Positions 23,543 through 34,618 of a stretch of DNA of 64,000 nucleotides are shown here, one piece after another; position 1 is the stretch's first letter, and each line of letters starts with the position of its first letter. A program made the translations under genes and the position numbers. The stretch is taken from assembly GCA_963576475.1 (NCBI GenBank), contig OY754981.1, positions 30,294,132 to 30,358,131 of the forward strand, written 5' to 3'. Origin of the DNA: Molanna angustata. Its lineage: Eukaryota; Arthropoda; Insecta; Trichoptera; Molannidae. The notes below the pieces were generated by a model. The model searched no databases, had not been told where the DNA came from, and saw only the letters and a list, made by a program, of their open reading frames with translations.

Positions 23543-24113
23543 GGGCCGGTATTACAGTGTCAGTTTAAGAGCTAAACTCAAGTTTCACAAAAATATAGCG
23601 TATTACAGTGTCCGTTTAGGCCTAATCTTCCCTCAAATATGTCACTAAAACGACAAATATTTAACTCAACGTTTCTGGCAGATTAAGTACTTAACTGTGA
23701 GTCAACTGTCATTTGCTAGGCAACTCGTGTAGTTTCAGTTTCTATCACTAGAGGCGTTAGGCAACGTGTGTAGTTTCAGTGTTGTGGCGCGACACAACAA
23801 AACAAACTGACAGCCGTATTGAACATGGGCATTTAAAAGCATTATTTTGGTGAAAAAAATTAAATTTACCATGTTGGATAATAAAACAATGGTATTTAAA
23901 GTCGTAGCGTCCCGTTTTGTATTTCGTATTATTTGAGGTTATTTAAATTTGACAGATAATAACCACAGAAAAGTGAAATATGTCTATAATTGAAGATTTA
24001 GTAACTGACATGTTATATTGCACTGTAATACGGAAATGGATTCAATCTCCCCTTAACATTAATCTTGAGTTTAACAAACTCAATGAGTTGAGGGCCGACT
24101 GTAATATCGGGCC
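23543..24113. mobile_element. MITE with GGGCC...TATTACAGT inverted ends
   Basis: The left end GGGCCGGTATTACAGTGTC and the right end read inwards (GGCCCGATATTACAGTC) form inverted repeats; AAACTCAAG is shared a little further in. The length is 571 bp. A clear target duplication was not found, so the superfamily is left open. It contains no transposase frame. Confidence 0.6.
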
Positions 24114-25720
24114 TAAGTTTATTGTATTTTGTATGTAACTTAGTTCTTAGTGAATAAATAAATAAATAATGAACGCTCTCAACGTATGGTAAACTAATTT
24201 AGTTTTAGTATTCTACAATTTTGTCACGCGATGGTGAGCTGACGAACGTTCGACATGTTATGATGCTGGTCACTGCCAAACTAAACTAGCAAGCTATATT
24301 TTTTTCATGCAATGAAGCGATTCGCGAAACGACGGCGATTACGCGAAGCATGCGTTTTAAAACATCGTTACAATTTTAGCAGCATACGAATTATTACATA
24401 GCGCTCATTATTTGTATTGTGTTAATAACAAGCTATATTTATCTGCTATCGTTATTTTTAGCAATAGCAGCCATAGTAGTTATTTTTCTGCCTGTCTTAA
24501 CTACTCTTAACTAGAATGGAACTTTTGATGGTCGGATATTTCTTTGCGTCGAACAAAGACTTTTGTTCATCAGAATTTCGAAACGTAAAAACTTAATAAT
24601 AAGTACATATAAGTACTTTATTTATCTGTAATTTAAATACAACTTACATCTCGAAAATCGATAAAATATGCTCCTTCTTCTCTCTACATTATGTGTTCAT
24701 AAGCTAAAAATATACGCGGGAAACGTATGATGGCCTATTTTGACGTTTGGACATTAATGAAGTTCTTTATATGCTTATTGCCTAAATAATGGTAAATATT
24801 ATATTATTGAGAGCTAAAAGTGGGGGAACAAATACTGTACCCCTTGTAAACGCGTACTTAATAAAATACACTTGTGTCTCGCCGTGCGAAATTTAATCAC
24901 TTATTTCTCTTTTTTTTCGCGTGGGACGAAAACATATACCTCAGTAGGTGTTTTTTTCGTCGTGTTTGTACATTTAGGGACCGCACAACACTTATGCACT
25001 TTTGAATTGATTATAAATACACAAATCGTCCTAGAATACATATATTACATATAGTAGTGATATGCAGTTTACAATATCGTGACGTCACCGTCAGGGTCGG
25101 CAGCCGCCATGATACTACAAGCGTTTTTTGGCGTAAATGTCAAATTTGATTTTAAAATGGCGATTTTTGCTACTAAACCTTTATTTTATGTAGAAATGTA
25201 TATATATTTGAAAACAGTGAATGCGTAAAAACATCGTGAGATAGTTTTTCAAAATTAGTCATCATGCCTATTACTTATGCAAATTGGGAATTTTTAGATC
25301 ATTGTGCGGGGCGTCTTATTTGTTGCTATTCCTTTTACTGAGTTCTATTATATGCTGCCGGCAACCTGAGTGTCGAGAGATACCTCCCTGAGAATTTTTA
25401 TTGATTGACAGTAACGTCATTACGGCAATCTTTTATCTCACAATTTTTAGAATTAATATTCTATTACAGAAAAAATTTAAAATAAATATATAAGAAAAAT
25501 AATTCTACTTTAATTTAATAATAAAAATACTTAAATTCTACGATATTTGCTATGCCGATAGCTATTTTGTCTTATTTGGAAATTGTCAAGAAAATTCTAG
25601 CCGGAACACATGGCATGATGGTACTTATGTATATACATTTTATTTATTTATACATACACTGATAGACATAATAATAATTTATTATTGAATCTGCAATGCC
25701 CCACTAGGCAAAAAACCTGT
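24114..25720. other. Intergenic AT-rich sequence
   Basis: No exon or RNA gene could be supported. AGCTAAAAGTGGGGGAACAA near 24814 resembles the terminal sequence of the MITE at 61196 and may be a solitary end of that family. Confidence 0.4.
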
Positions 25721-25728
25721 GCCGAAGA

Positions 25729-25906
25729 CAAGGGTGGATCCAGGGGGGGGGTCATTGGGGTCATGAACCCCCGCTGGGCTTACATTTATTCATAAAATAC
25801 CTACTTTTTACTTGTATCTATTATTATCAAAATTGAATTATAACTTCTTGTAACTTGACCACGACTATGTGTCCCCCCCATGGCGCCAAAGCTGGATCCG
25901 CCCTTG
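25729..25906. mobile_element. 178-bp hAT-type MITE with 8-bp target duplication
   Basis: GCCGAAGA flanks both sides (25721-25728 and 25907-25914). The ends are CAAGGGTGGATCCAG and, inverted, CAAGGGCGGATCCAG: 15-bp inverted repeats with one mismatch. The G-run inside the left end mirrors a C-run inside the right. It is too short to code for anything. Confidence 0.92.
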
Positions 25907-26185
25907 GCCGAAGACAATGCATCAACGCCATCAATACTTATGTAGTACTATTATCATTCATATAATTGGCCTTTACAATAGTACACAAATCCTTCGCTAA
26001 TTAATAAGTTTCATGATTCCCATCATCAAAACCTTTCTAATGAAAAACGAATCATCGAATTCGGATGACGTGGTAAATAATTATCGCTTATTTTGCATTT
26101 TAGTTTTAGATTATGTCGTCATGGATTCCATTGTCAGATCTTGACCAAATCGAAATGGAACCAATCGGAATATACCCCCTTTCTA

Positions 26186-26999
26186 ATGAAACGAAAGGGT
26201 TGTGGACAACGCTATACTCCTCACTACCAAGTAACTCCACAAAGTATTCAAATTTTGTATCGAAAATATTCAGCATTTTTGTGAAATGTGTTTGTTAAAT
26301 TATTTAAATATTTTGTAATGAAAAATTAATAATTCTTTAATGTCATTTTATGAAAGTGATGTTCAAAATCTAATGAAGTTTAAGCGCGTATTAGATATAC
26401 AAATTTGCAAAATTTGAAAAGAATCGAATAAGTACTGCGTCTATAATCGACAAAGTAAAATAAACACACCATATATAGCACATTAATAATGATTACAGAT
26501 TACTAACTAGTATCATGCTGAGATTGTATTCTGAAAGTTTCATCACAATGTATCTGTGTGTGCTAATGTGCTATGTGCAATGTACGGCGTGTTTATTTTA
26601 CTTTATCGATTATAGATTAAAGTACTCATTCGATTCTTTTCAAATTTTGCAAATATGTATATCTAATACACACTTAGACCCCATTAGATTTCGAAGGATA
26701 TCTGAATAGTGCTTCTCATTTTTTTAACTGTCAAATATTTCAAAGTGACCCCAAGCTCAGGAAACTTAAAATTTGAAAATTTTATTTCCAAATTGTTAAA
26801 AATGCACATCACTTTCATATAATGGCATTGAAGAGTTATCAAGTTTTCATAATAAAATATTTAAATAAAAAATAATTTATAAGAACTCATTTCATGAAAA
26901 TGCTGAATTAATATTTTCCATACAAGATTTGAATACTTTATAGAATTACTTGTCGGTTGTCAGGGAGTATAGCGTTGGCCACAACCCACTCGTTTCATG
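26186..26999. repeat. Long imperfect inverted repeat (foldback), 0.8 kb
   Basis: Left-arm sequence beginning AATGAAACGAAAGGGTTGTG and GACAACGCTATACTCC is repeated inverted at 26963-26999. Further matching blocks, such as AAATATTTAAATAAAA-like, CGATTCTTTTCAAATTTTGC and AATAAACACACC-like segments, continue inward to a centre near 26520. The arms are about 390-400 bp and differ by many substitutions and small indels. Short frames (e.g. 26113-26298) start just outside or within the arms and have no recognisable product. Confidence 0.8.
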
Positions 27000-29900
27000 T
27001 ATAATTTTTCCATAGTTTTGACATTTCGTTGATTGTAGTTGCCATGGTTACGATCAAATCCTTATACTTATCACGAATGTGTAGTGTAAATATTTATGTA
27101 CCTCTATGTAAGTATATATAATTTGGATGTATATAGTGTTCTTTGTTCGTGTTTGTGTCGCAGGCTAAAAACATTATTATTACTAGTTGCATGTAACACA
27201 TGAGATCCAACTGTCGATAGCGATAGTACGTATAGTTGAAGAATAAGTACCAAACTATAATATTAATATTTTAAGATATTTGGTTTTCTATACAACACAT
27301 GTACCTAGGTATGTATGTCAAGATAGGATAGTATGGAGGTCAGTCCTTTGATCCTACCCAGAATATGAAAACAGCATGATGGTATGTATGTATGTTTGGA
27401 GATTAGTATCAAACTATTAAGTCTTCTTAGATATTGTGTGTAGGCTACTGCCATACAAATTGTATGAAGCAATGTCGTCACTAAATTCAATTTTTATAAA
27501 AATTGTTAAAAAAAATAGAGATGTGCTAATGCAATGTTAATATTTTTTTATAGAAAATTAAATTATCTAGTTAGGGTATTTAGGCTTTTTTCGATATTTT
27601 AAAAAAAAATGGAAATATAGGCAGTTAAACTCATTAATTTATCATAAAAAATATATTTTTCTTAATAAAAAATGTTTGAGAAACCCTGGAATTTTTTTGA
27701 AAAAAATTAATTAGAGATTTTGTATTTGTCTATGTTTGTACCAATTTTCAGCATTCTAGCTTTTATGGTTTCTGAGATATATGGAAAAATAAACCAAAAA
27801 TTCAAAAGTTAATAACCCCTGACTGAAACAAAAATTCAAAATTCTGAGTACTTATAAAAGTTTTGTGGGCCTATAACTGTTTATATATTCTGAAATTATG
27901 GGCTCTGTAAATTGAGCGGATCAAAAGTTATAAGGGGACACACACACAGACACACGAAATGTTCTACACCGAATTCTGAGTAAATCCGTGTATGGAACAT
28001 ATAGGTATGTTGCGAAGCCTCTAAGTTGGTGTTTTTTTTTACTTCAAAGTTGGAAAAGCCGTGAATAAAGTAGACCCTGCATACAAATTCTCGCGTATCC
28101 TGGCTTGAAACATTGTCGATATGTTAAGAGAACAAAGTTCCCTTGAATAAATCGACAGTTGGACTACATAAGCATAAATGCTTGTGCTATAGGTGAACGA
28201 AATCGTTCGTGGCAGGATTAGAACCCGCGATTACTAGATTACTACCCCAGCGCGTTATATATTTTTTATTCATTGTATTGGATTTATTTTACTTTTCAAA
28301 ATCATAAACAATTCAAAAATTACAAAAATGATTTACGACCTTCCCGAGCAGCTCCGATAAAAAACTAGTACCTAATAAGAGAAAAATGATTAAAACAAAT
28401 TAGGTATTTCAAAAGGATTGGTAAATTTTTCATTTTATATTATTTATTTTAGACAGTTAAAAAAAATAAAAGTTAGTATATAGAACTTCATGCAATTATC
28501 TCCTAAAATTAGAACAAGACTCGTTGTACCTAATATTTGCTGATTAAGTATTCCATACTTACTAAATATTAACTAAACATTTTAATATTTTACTTTATCC
28601 CTTTTTGATTAAGTAGAAGAAACTTCGGTTTGAGATTTAATCTGCTATTTAACAAATTATCAAGGTATAAAAAGTGAAAAAAGTTTATGTACAAAAAAGC
28701 CGTATCCAATAGCGACTAATAGGGTCATGGCATGGGCGTAATCGAGCCGCCATCCCTCTGGAATCATCCTTGGCGAGCCCAGCGAAGCGTGCATTTCTTA
28801 TTGTAATTGTTATTTCGCCGGAATTGATATAATCGAGGTGAGTCGGGATTCGCTAATGATACTCGGTAAATAATTCGTAAAATCGAGTAACGAGGGCAAA
28901 TCAGCTAACAATTTACCGAAGCGACTCCCGCAGTGAATATTTCCCCTTTGACTAATGTCGAAGTCGTTTCTAGGAATTGTCACGTGTGATGGTCACGGGC
29001 AGAGGGCAAACCTACCCTGAGCCACCCCCGGTTGCCGTAGCGACGGGCCCGGACGCTTGCTCGGGTAAGACCTGCGCGTCGCGACGCAGTTTCCCTAAGC
29101 AATTGTCACACAGACGGAAATACTTAAGTGCGTATTTTTATGTTCCTTTTCATGTGCCGATTTAAACATTTTTGTCGAACTCATAAATCTTAAGTTACAC
29201 ATAGCAAATGAAAGATGAAAAGCATTAGTCTCAGATTTTCATCGTAATTTCAGGCCAACATTGTAAGAAGATCAACAGCACATTATTTATAATGAGATCA
29301 AAAATTGCAGCTCCGAGAACAAATTTAGAACATGACGATTCACCATGTACAAATTAATCTCGGGAACCTTTATGGCCAAAATAAACTTTTTATAACTGAC
29401 CATTGTTTTCAACACACAAAAGCAGAAATTGTTTGAGAAATATTATTTTTATCAATCTCATATCAACTAGAAATCGGACCCAGAGCAAAGGCCTGAATAT
29501 TTTTAATAGTATTTTAACAATGAGCCGTAATTTATAATATATCTCTAATCAAAAAAATATAGATTTTTTACATACCTACTGATTATACGGAAAGTATACT
29601 CGTGACACGATCTTAAAACGTTATTATCTTGTGTCAATCTTAAAACTGTATAAATCAGTACTCGATCATAGTTTATCACTTATCACAATCTACATTCTAT
29701 CATAAAAAAATCGTTAAGGCCGCACAGGCACTGAGAATTTTTTTGTGAGTTGTACCCCACTTCTCGTATTGAAGTAGAAGCGGTGGGGCTCATCCCGCCA
29801 TACACCAAGGCACAAATTTTCAAATCTTTTTATATTTAAACATTTTGTGCTAAATTGTATTTTTTACATCAAACAAATTAAACGGATTACGAGGGAATCT

Positions 29901-30425
29901 TATTAATCAACTTATTTATTGATTAAAATTAATAAATCAATACAATTTATCCCTGTATTTAGTTTCTAGATAAAAATTTCAATAATGACTAGTATATGGA
30001 GAAACGCCAATGCAACTAATCACAATTTGAGTATGAAATTGCCATTTTTTTTTGTATAAATAAATATATTCAATAAATTAATATTAATCAAAAAGATTTC
30101 TTAAGTCTGAATCTAATATTTTTCAACGTCTTCTGTAGCCCTGCAGTATGATATAATCGACACTTTTAACACTCTTCGGACTTTTATGTTTTTTCGGATT
30201 ATGTCGGCTTTATCCTACAATGCCGAGTTTTTTGTTTGACAAAATGTCTATTTAATCGATGAAGAGACCTTGCAATAATATGTGCGTGTGAGATCTTCTT
30301 AAAGCAAAAATACCACCCGCATCTCTCACACCGCTCTTCGCCCACAACCCCTCTTTCACGTCTTCTTCCGTCCCTCTGACAACATCTGTTTGTTGAGTCT
30401 TTGGTGAAAAGTGTTCCCGTCGTGA
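27000..30425. other. Intergenic sequence upstream of disp
   Basis: Mostly AT-rich. It contains a family C SINE core (28158-28258) and a CpG-rich patch at about 28920-29110 that stands out from its surroundings. A 13-bp inverted pair, ATCCAACTGTCGA at 27205 and its complement at 28151, lies 950 bp apart. No gene can be supported. Confidence 0.4.
28158..28258 (-). repeat. SINE family C, partial copy
   Basis: It has the core AGCATAAATGCTTGTGCTAT, GGTGAACGAAATCG and the complement of a tRNA-like head (GGCAGGATTAGAACCCGCGA, then ACCCCAGCGCG). The SINE tail seen at 31.7 and 62.4 kb is missing. Confidence 0.65.
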
Positions 30426-30426
30426 G

Positions 30427-30559
30427 CATGTTTTAGCGGCCAGTTTCTATTTGGAGGCCAAAAAGTGGCTAGCTGCGGTGGCCCCGTGCACCACCAGGAC
30501 AGCTCAGATAACTCTTCCCTCGGAATTCAGAGTATTGCCGAATCGGCAGCGAGCATCAG
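30427..30559 (+). CDS. disp: Probable 5' exon of disp (coding status of its start unresolved)
   Basis: The exon ends GCGAGCATCAG at a GTGTGT donor (30560). The open frame ends in phase 2 (AG), which joins the A at the start of the 34619 exon to make AGA, giving ...[20 protein letters not shown]. Reading back, the frame is open over about 45 codons (SCGGPVHHQDSSDNSSLGI) to an in-frame TGA at 30423-30425, with no ATG. Either another exon lies upstream, or this is 5' UTR and translation begins at a methionine just before the first membrane segment in the next exon, close to where Drosophila Disp starts. The left boundary given is only the limit of the open frame. Confidence 0.5.
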
Positions 30560-32790
30560 GTGTGTATTCTTTTTTTAATTTCGTAAAATATTGCATGATA
30601 TTATTTTAATCGCTTGCATTGAAGATCAATTTGGCGGGTTCATTATTTAATTGTAAAGTTTTTTTCTCATTTATATGTTTAATGAATTAACTGAATGGGC
30701 TGGAACATCTTTGTTTAATTTTTTCAATATCTGAAATTTTATCTTAAAATATGATTTGAAAGTTTTAATGGAATTAATTTTATATATTATATTATGGTAT
30801 TTTACCTGGTGTTTACAATGTTGTCAAGGGAAAATCTTTCCATAATTTTCAAAACCATATGTGTCTTGTTATACTTAAACCGTTTGCTTTCCTTCATAAA
30901 TGAATTAATTAAATTTAATCACCATATTTGATTGCCGTATGCATTAAAAAGGAAATTATGGATTTGAATTTAAAAAAAAATTCTACCGCGATTTATTTCT
31001 CAAGGTCACGCCTGTCGCATCGCGTACTCTATGTGGCCTTGGATTCAGCTATTCGTGGGTCAGGGACGTATTGCCTAGCGTTTACGTTCGTAGTATACAT
31101 GAAACTATCATAATCTTGTTCTTCACTTTAAGATCTATGTACCTACTACCTGCCTACATAAATATGATTTGCTATGTACTTTTCAGTACCTATTTTACAT
31201 TGTTTGTCTTTTTTGAACGAATTATTTAGTTGTAAAACAACTCCATATTTAAAATTATTAGGTATAATTTGATTTTATCGAATACACAAACCATCTGAAA
31301 ATATTTATTGTATCTATTATACTTATGGATATCTTTCACAGACTCTCAAATAATAACGTAGGTATTAATTTAATCTAAGGTAAATCAGTCTGAGATACAT
31401 GTCTTGGAGTATATTTGTATTTCCACTAAGCAACGAAAACTATTTTTACTTATGTAAATCTAAACACTATTTTTTTCCGTAAATTCTATAACGACTCATT
31501 TTTCACCCATACTACAATCGATTATTATTGAAAGTCCTTGTTTTTCAAAACTTTGAATTTCAAGTGTGATACCTAGTTAGAGCCATGAGACAGTTTATTT
31601 TAATGTGACGAAATCGTTCGTTTGCATGAAAGCACATAGAAACCTTTCAATGTATTATTTAATTTCAAATTCAAACTAATTCAGACAAATAACGAATTTT
31701 TTTTTTAAATGAATATGTCTTTGTTAAACAAGTACATATACATCTTCCTACGTTCCCTAAAATAAGCATTAATGCTTGTGCTATAGGTGAACGAAATCGG
31801 TCGAGGCAGGATTCGAACTCGCGACCACTGGATTGCAAGCCCAGCGCGCTAACCGCTCTGCCATCGACCCATCTAAACATGTATCCCAAATATTGATTTC
31901 ACTGTTAACGATATAACATTATTAAATATTTTTTCCTATGAACACCCCTGTGGCCTGCTATAAAATATAAGTTTCGATATAATAAGCTTATAGTATAAAT
32001 AATAAAATAACTGTTTCACACAGTTCTAGAAATAAGGGAATTAAAAAGTTATTAAACTTCTTATCAAATTGCTGGTTTAGGTAGGTACAAATATTTTCAC
32101 ATTTATCAGTACTGCGATAATGTTGATTGAACGGACTAACTTTACGGGGAAATGATCATGTTGGTTTTCCCAGTGCGTGGGTGTTTGTGAAGGAACGGGC
32201 AAAACTTCCAAGAAAAGGCTCCTTTTCACATAAATCTTCTTTCCGTTAAAGGTTAATATTAATTTATCTTAATTTTGGGGGTTGGTAGATATATACGGTT
32301 CCTTACATTTTTATATATTTTTATGATTTATAAAATTTGAGATTTGAACTTCGTCGAGTGGAAATTTTAAAATAATAAAAAGGATTCGGATTGATAATAC
32401 ATATTGGAAAAATAAATTAAATATGCAAAACAAATTGTTTTACCGACTGTGGAATTTTCATAATAAATCCAAGGTTTTTTACAGGTTTAATTTATTGACA
32501 AATAAAATAGAAGACAGTATTTTCCACAGATTTCGATTTATTACGAACAGACGTTTTTGGGGAGCTAGGTGTCTCGGCAGTATTGAAAAACTTAATACAT
32601 ATAACAAGTCTAATCCAATACTACAATACGATCTTCAAATATGTGGGCGGAGTTTTAATGATTTACCTCGTCGAAAACGCTCGGTCGTAATAAGTCGAAC
32701 TGTTGATAAATACTTTGCTATATTTTACTCTGTTAATCCATTTAAAATTAACAAATAAAATATACAGAAAAAAATTACAATGGTTAAACT
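30560..32790. other. Putative disp intron 1, left part
   Basis: AT-rich sequence with one family C SINE. A 111-codon open frame at 32423-32758 is rich in F, N, R and K and matches nothing I recognise; I treat it as chance or transposon debris. Confidence 0.4.
31700..31875 (-). repeat. SINE family C, best-preserved copy
   Basis: On the minus strand a tRNA-like head reads GGTCGATGGCAGAGCGGTTA, then GCGCGCTGGGCTTGCAATCC and GCGAGTTCGAATCCTGCC. Box A, a TGC anticodon-like loop and box B are intact. The head is followed by the family body with CTATAGCACAAGCATTAATG and a tail ending ATATTCATTT. The body makes it a SINE rather than a tRNA gene. Confidence 0.85.
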
Positions 32791-34010
32791 TACATACATA
32801 CATACTTACCATCACGCCATGTCCCTTACGGGGTAAGCAGAGACAACCGAGCGCCATACTTCTCTATTTTTGCACACATTTCTGGCTTCCTTTACATCCA
32901 TGCATCGTCTCATACATGCTCGTCGATTGTTCAAACTTTTTATGTTTCCTTCTTTCAAAATATCATTCACATGGTCATGCCATCCCTTTCTGGGGCGACC
33001 TCTGCTATTCACTCCATCTCTGGCACCCATGTATATTTTTTTGGTCAGTCGTTCATCGTTCATTCTTTCTATATGTCCAAACCACCTTAAAGCATTCACT
33101 TTCATTTTACATATAATATCCTTCTTTACCTTGCATTCTCTCCTTATGTCCTCATTTTTTATTCTATCATATATCGTTCTATTACATACTCTTCTTAGTG
33201 ATCTCATTTCTACAGCATTTATTCTACTTTCATGTGTTCTTTGCCAGGTCCATGTTTCACTTGCATACGTCAAAGTAGGCACCACAATTGCATTGTGTAC
33301 TGCAATTTTGGCTTCCTTTGAGATGCTTGGGTCGGACATTACTGGTCTAAGTGCTCCGTTTATTCTATTCCCTGCCATAACTCTTCTTTCAATATCTTTA
33401 TCGGGTCTTCCATTCCGTTCAAACATACTCCCCAAATATAAATATTCCTCAACTTGTTCTAGCCATTCGTTCTCTACTTTTATCATACATGCAGTTATAC
33501 TTTCAGTCTTTTCAAATACCAATATCTTAGATTTACTAACATTCATTCTCAGTCCATTTTGCAGGCATCCTTCATACACTTTATTCACTAAATACTGCAG
33601 CTCATCCGCACATTCAGCAATCACCACTTTGTCATCTGCATACATCAAATCACGTACGTTTACAGTACTTAGTTTCAGACCTTTATTTTCATTCTTCAAT
33701 GTCCTAACGCAGTGATCAATATACAGATTGAACAGCCATGGAGATAATACGCAGCCTTGCTTCATCCCTTTATTAATAGGGAACTTTAATAAACTAATAT
33801 AACTTTAATTTGCTCTTCACTCAATATATTGATAGGATATCCCACAATTTTTCTCTATCCACTTTATCATATGCCTTCTCTGGGTCTATGAACGCACAGA
33901 AAAGTTTCTGGTTTTTATGCAGAAACTTTTCTGTAGCCATACGTAAAGAGAAAATTTGATCGATACATCCTCTGCCCCCTACAAAGGCACCTTGCGCATC
34001 CCATATCTTG
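32791..34010 (-). mobile_element. 5'-truncated RTE-like LINE, copy 1, 12-bp target duplication
   Basis: AATGGTTAAACT flanks the element at 32779-32790 and 34011-34022. The minus-strand 3' end finishes in a (TGTA)n-type tail at 32791-32806, typical of RTE-like LINEs with short-repeat tails. Reverse transcriptase sequence runs from the left end of the frame at 32812 to about 34000, with a disruption near 33780. It lies antisense in putative disp intron 1. Confidence 0.92.
32812..34005 (-). pseudogene. RTE-like reverse transcriptase fragment
   Basis: A 317-aa open frame (32812-33765) starts at MKQGCVLSPWLFNLYID, the segment just before the catalytic site, and has MYADD at residues 41-45. The C-terminal region carries [12 protein letters not shown] and RGRPRKGWHDHV, signature stretches common in insect RTE-like LINEs. 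Upstream at about 33790-34005 the reading continues in another frame (FCAFIDPEKAYDKVD, and GRGCIDQIFSLRMATEKF), so a small deletion or frameshift near 33770 breaks the gene. The N-terminal palm and whole endonuclease are missing. The copy cannot act on its own. Confidence 0.88.
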
Positions 34011-34618
34011 AATGGTTAAACTCATTATTAAAATTTAAATTAAATTAAATCTTCTAAGATTTTTAACAATAATGGTTTCTGCCTCAAATCACCATGTTTT
34101 TTATCGTGTTTTTTTTTTCAAACAAAGTGTATTGAAAAAAAGATTATTTTAATTATTTACTCTCACTTTGGTTGAAAACATATTCATTTTCTAATGATAA
34201 AAGATTTTTTATCTTGTGACGTTGCCAAATTAGATTTCATGGCTAGTTTCTTGAAAATAATAAAAAATAATAATTTTAAAAAGGTACTTATTAAAAAAAT
34301 ACTTTCGCATTTTGGCAAAGTAAATTTTTTTTTCATGCAGTCAACACTAAAAACTGTTTTGTTTATACAAGTGACAGATGATTAGTAACCTGTCTGTGGT
34401 ATAATAATTTTCGTGGAAAATGTAAATGTAATATTTATTTATTGTGATAGGTGTAGAGTTTTTTAAAGATAGCAATTGTAAGAGTGCCTTGTGTTTCATA
34501 ATTTATCGATTAAACACTTCCATTTTATTTACAATGGCGAATAATTCATACCGTACGTCATTTAAGTTAATACGATGAGTGAGGGTGTTATTTTTACATT
34601 GTATTTTTTTTATTAAAG

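Noticed and set aside
27205..28163. 13-bp inverted pair 950 bp apart as ends of a DNA transposon
   Set aside because: No target duplication, no further pairing and no coding remnant; may be chance.
28977..29165. 62-codon frame as the first exon of disp
   Set aside because: The frame phase and donor could fit, but the required acceptor at 30426 is poor and there is no independent support; kept only as a finding.
31790..31865. Intact-looking tRNA (TGC anticodon) on the minus strand
   Set aside because: It is fused to the family C SINE body, and other copies of the same head are decayed, so it is a SINE promoter rather than a tRNA gene.
32423..32758. 111-codon frame in putative disp intron 1
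   Set aside because: Composition is odd (F, N, R, K rich), no family is recognised and no splice sites fit the disp frame.
32870..33715. 281-codon plus-strand frame
   Set aside because: It is the complement of the RTE reverse transcriptase frame and reads as low-information hydrophobic sequence.
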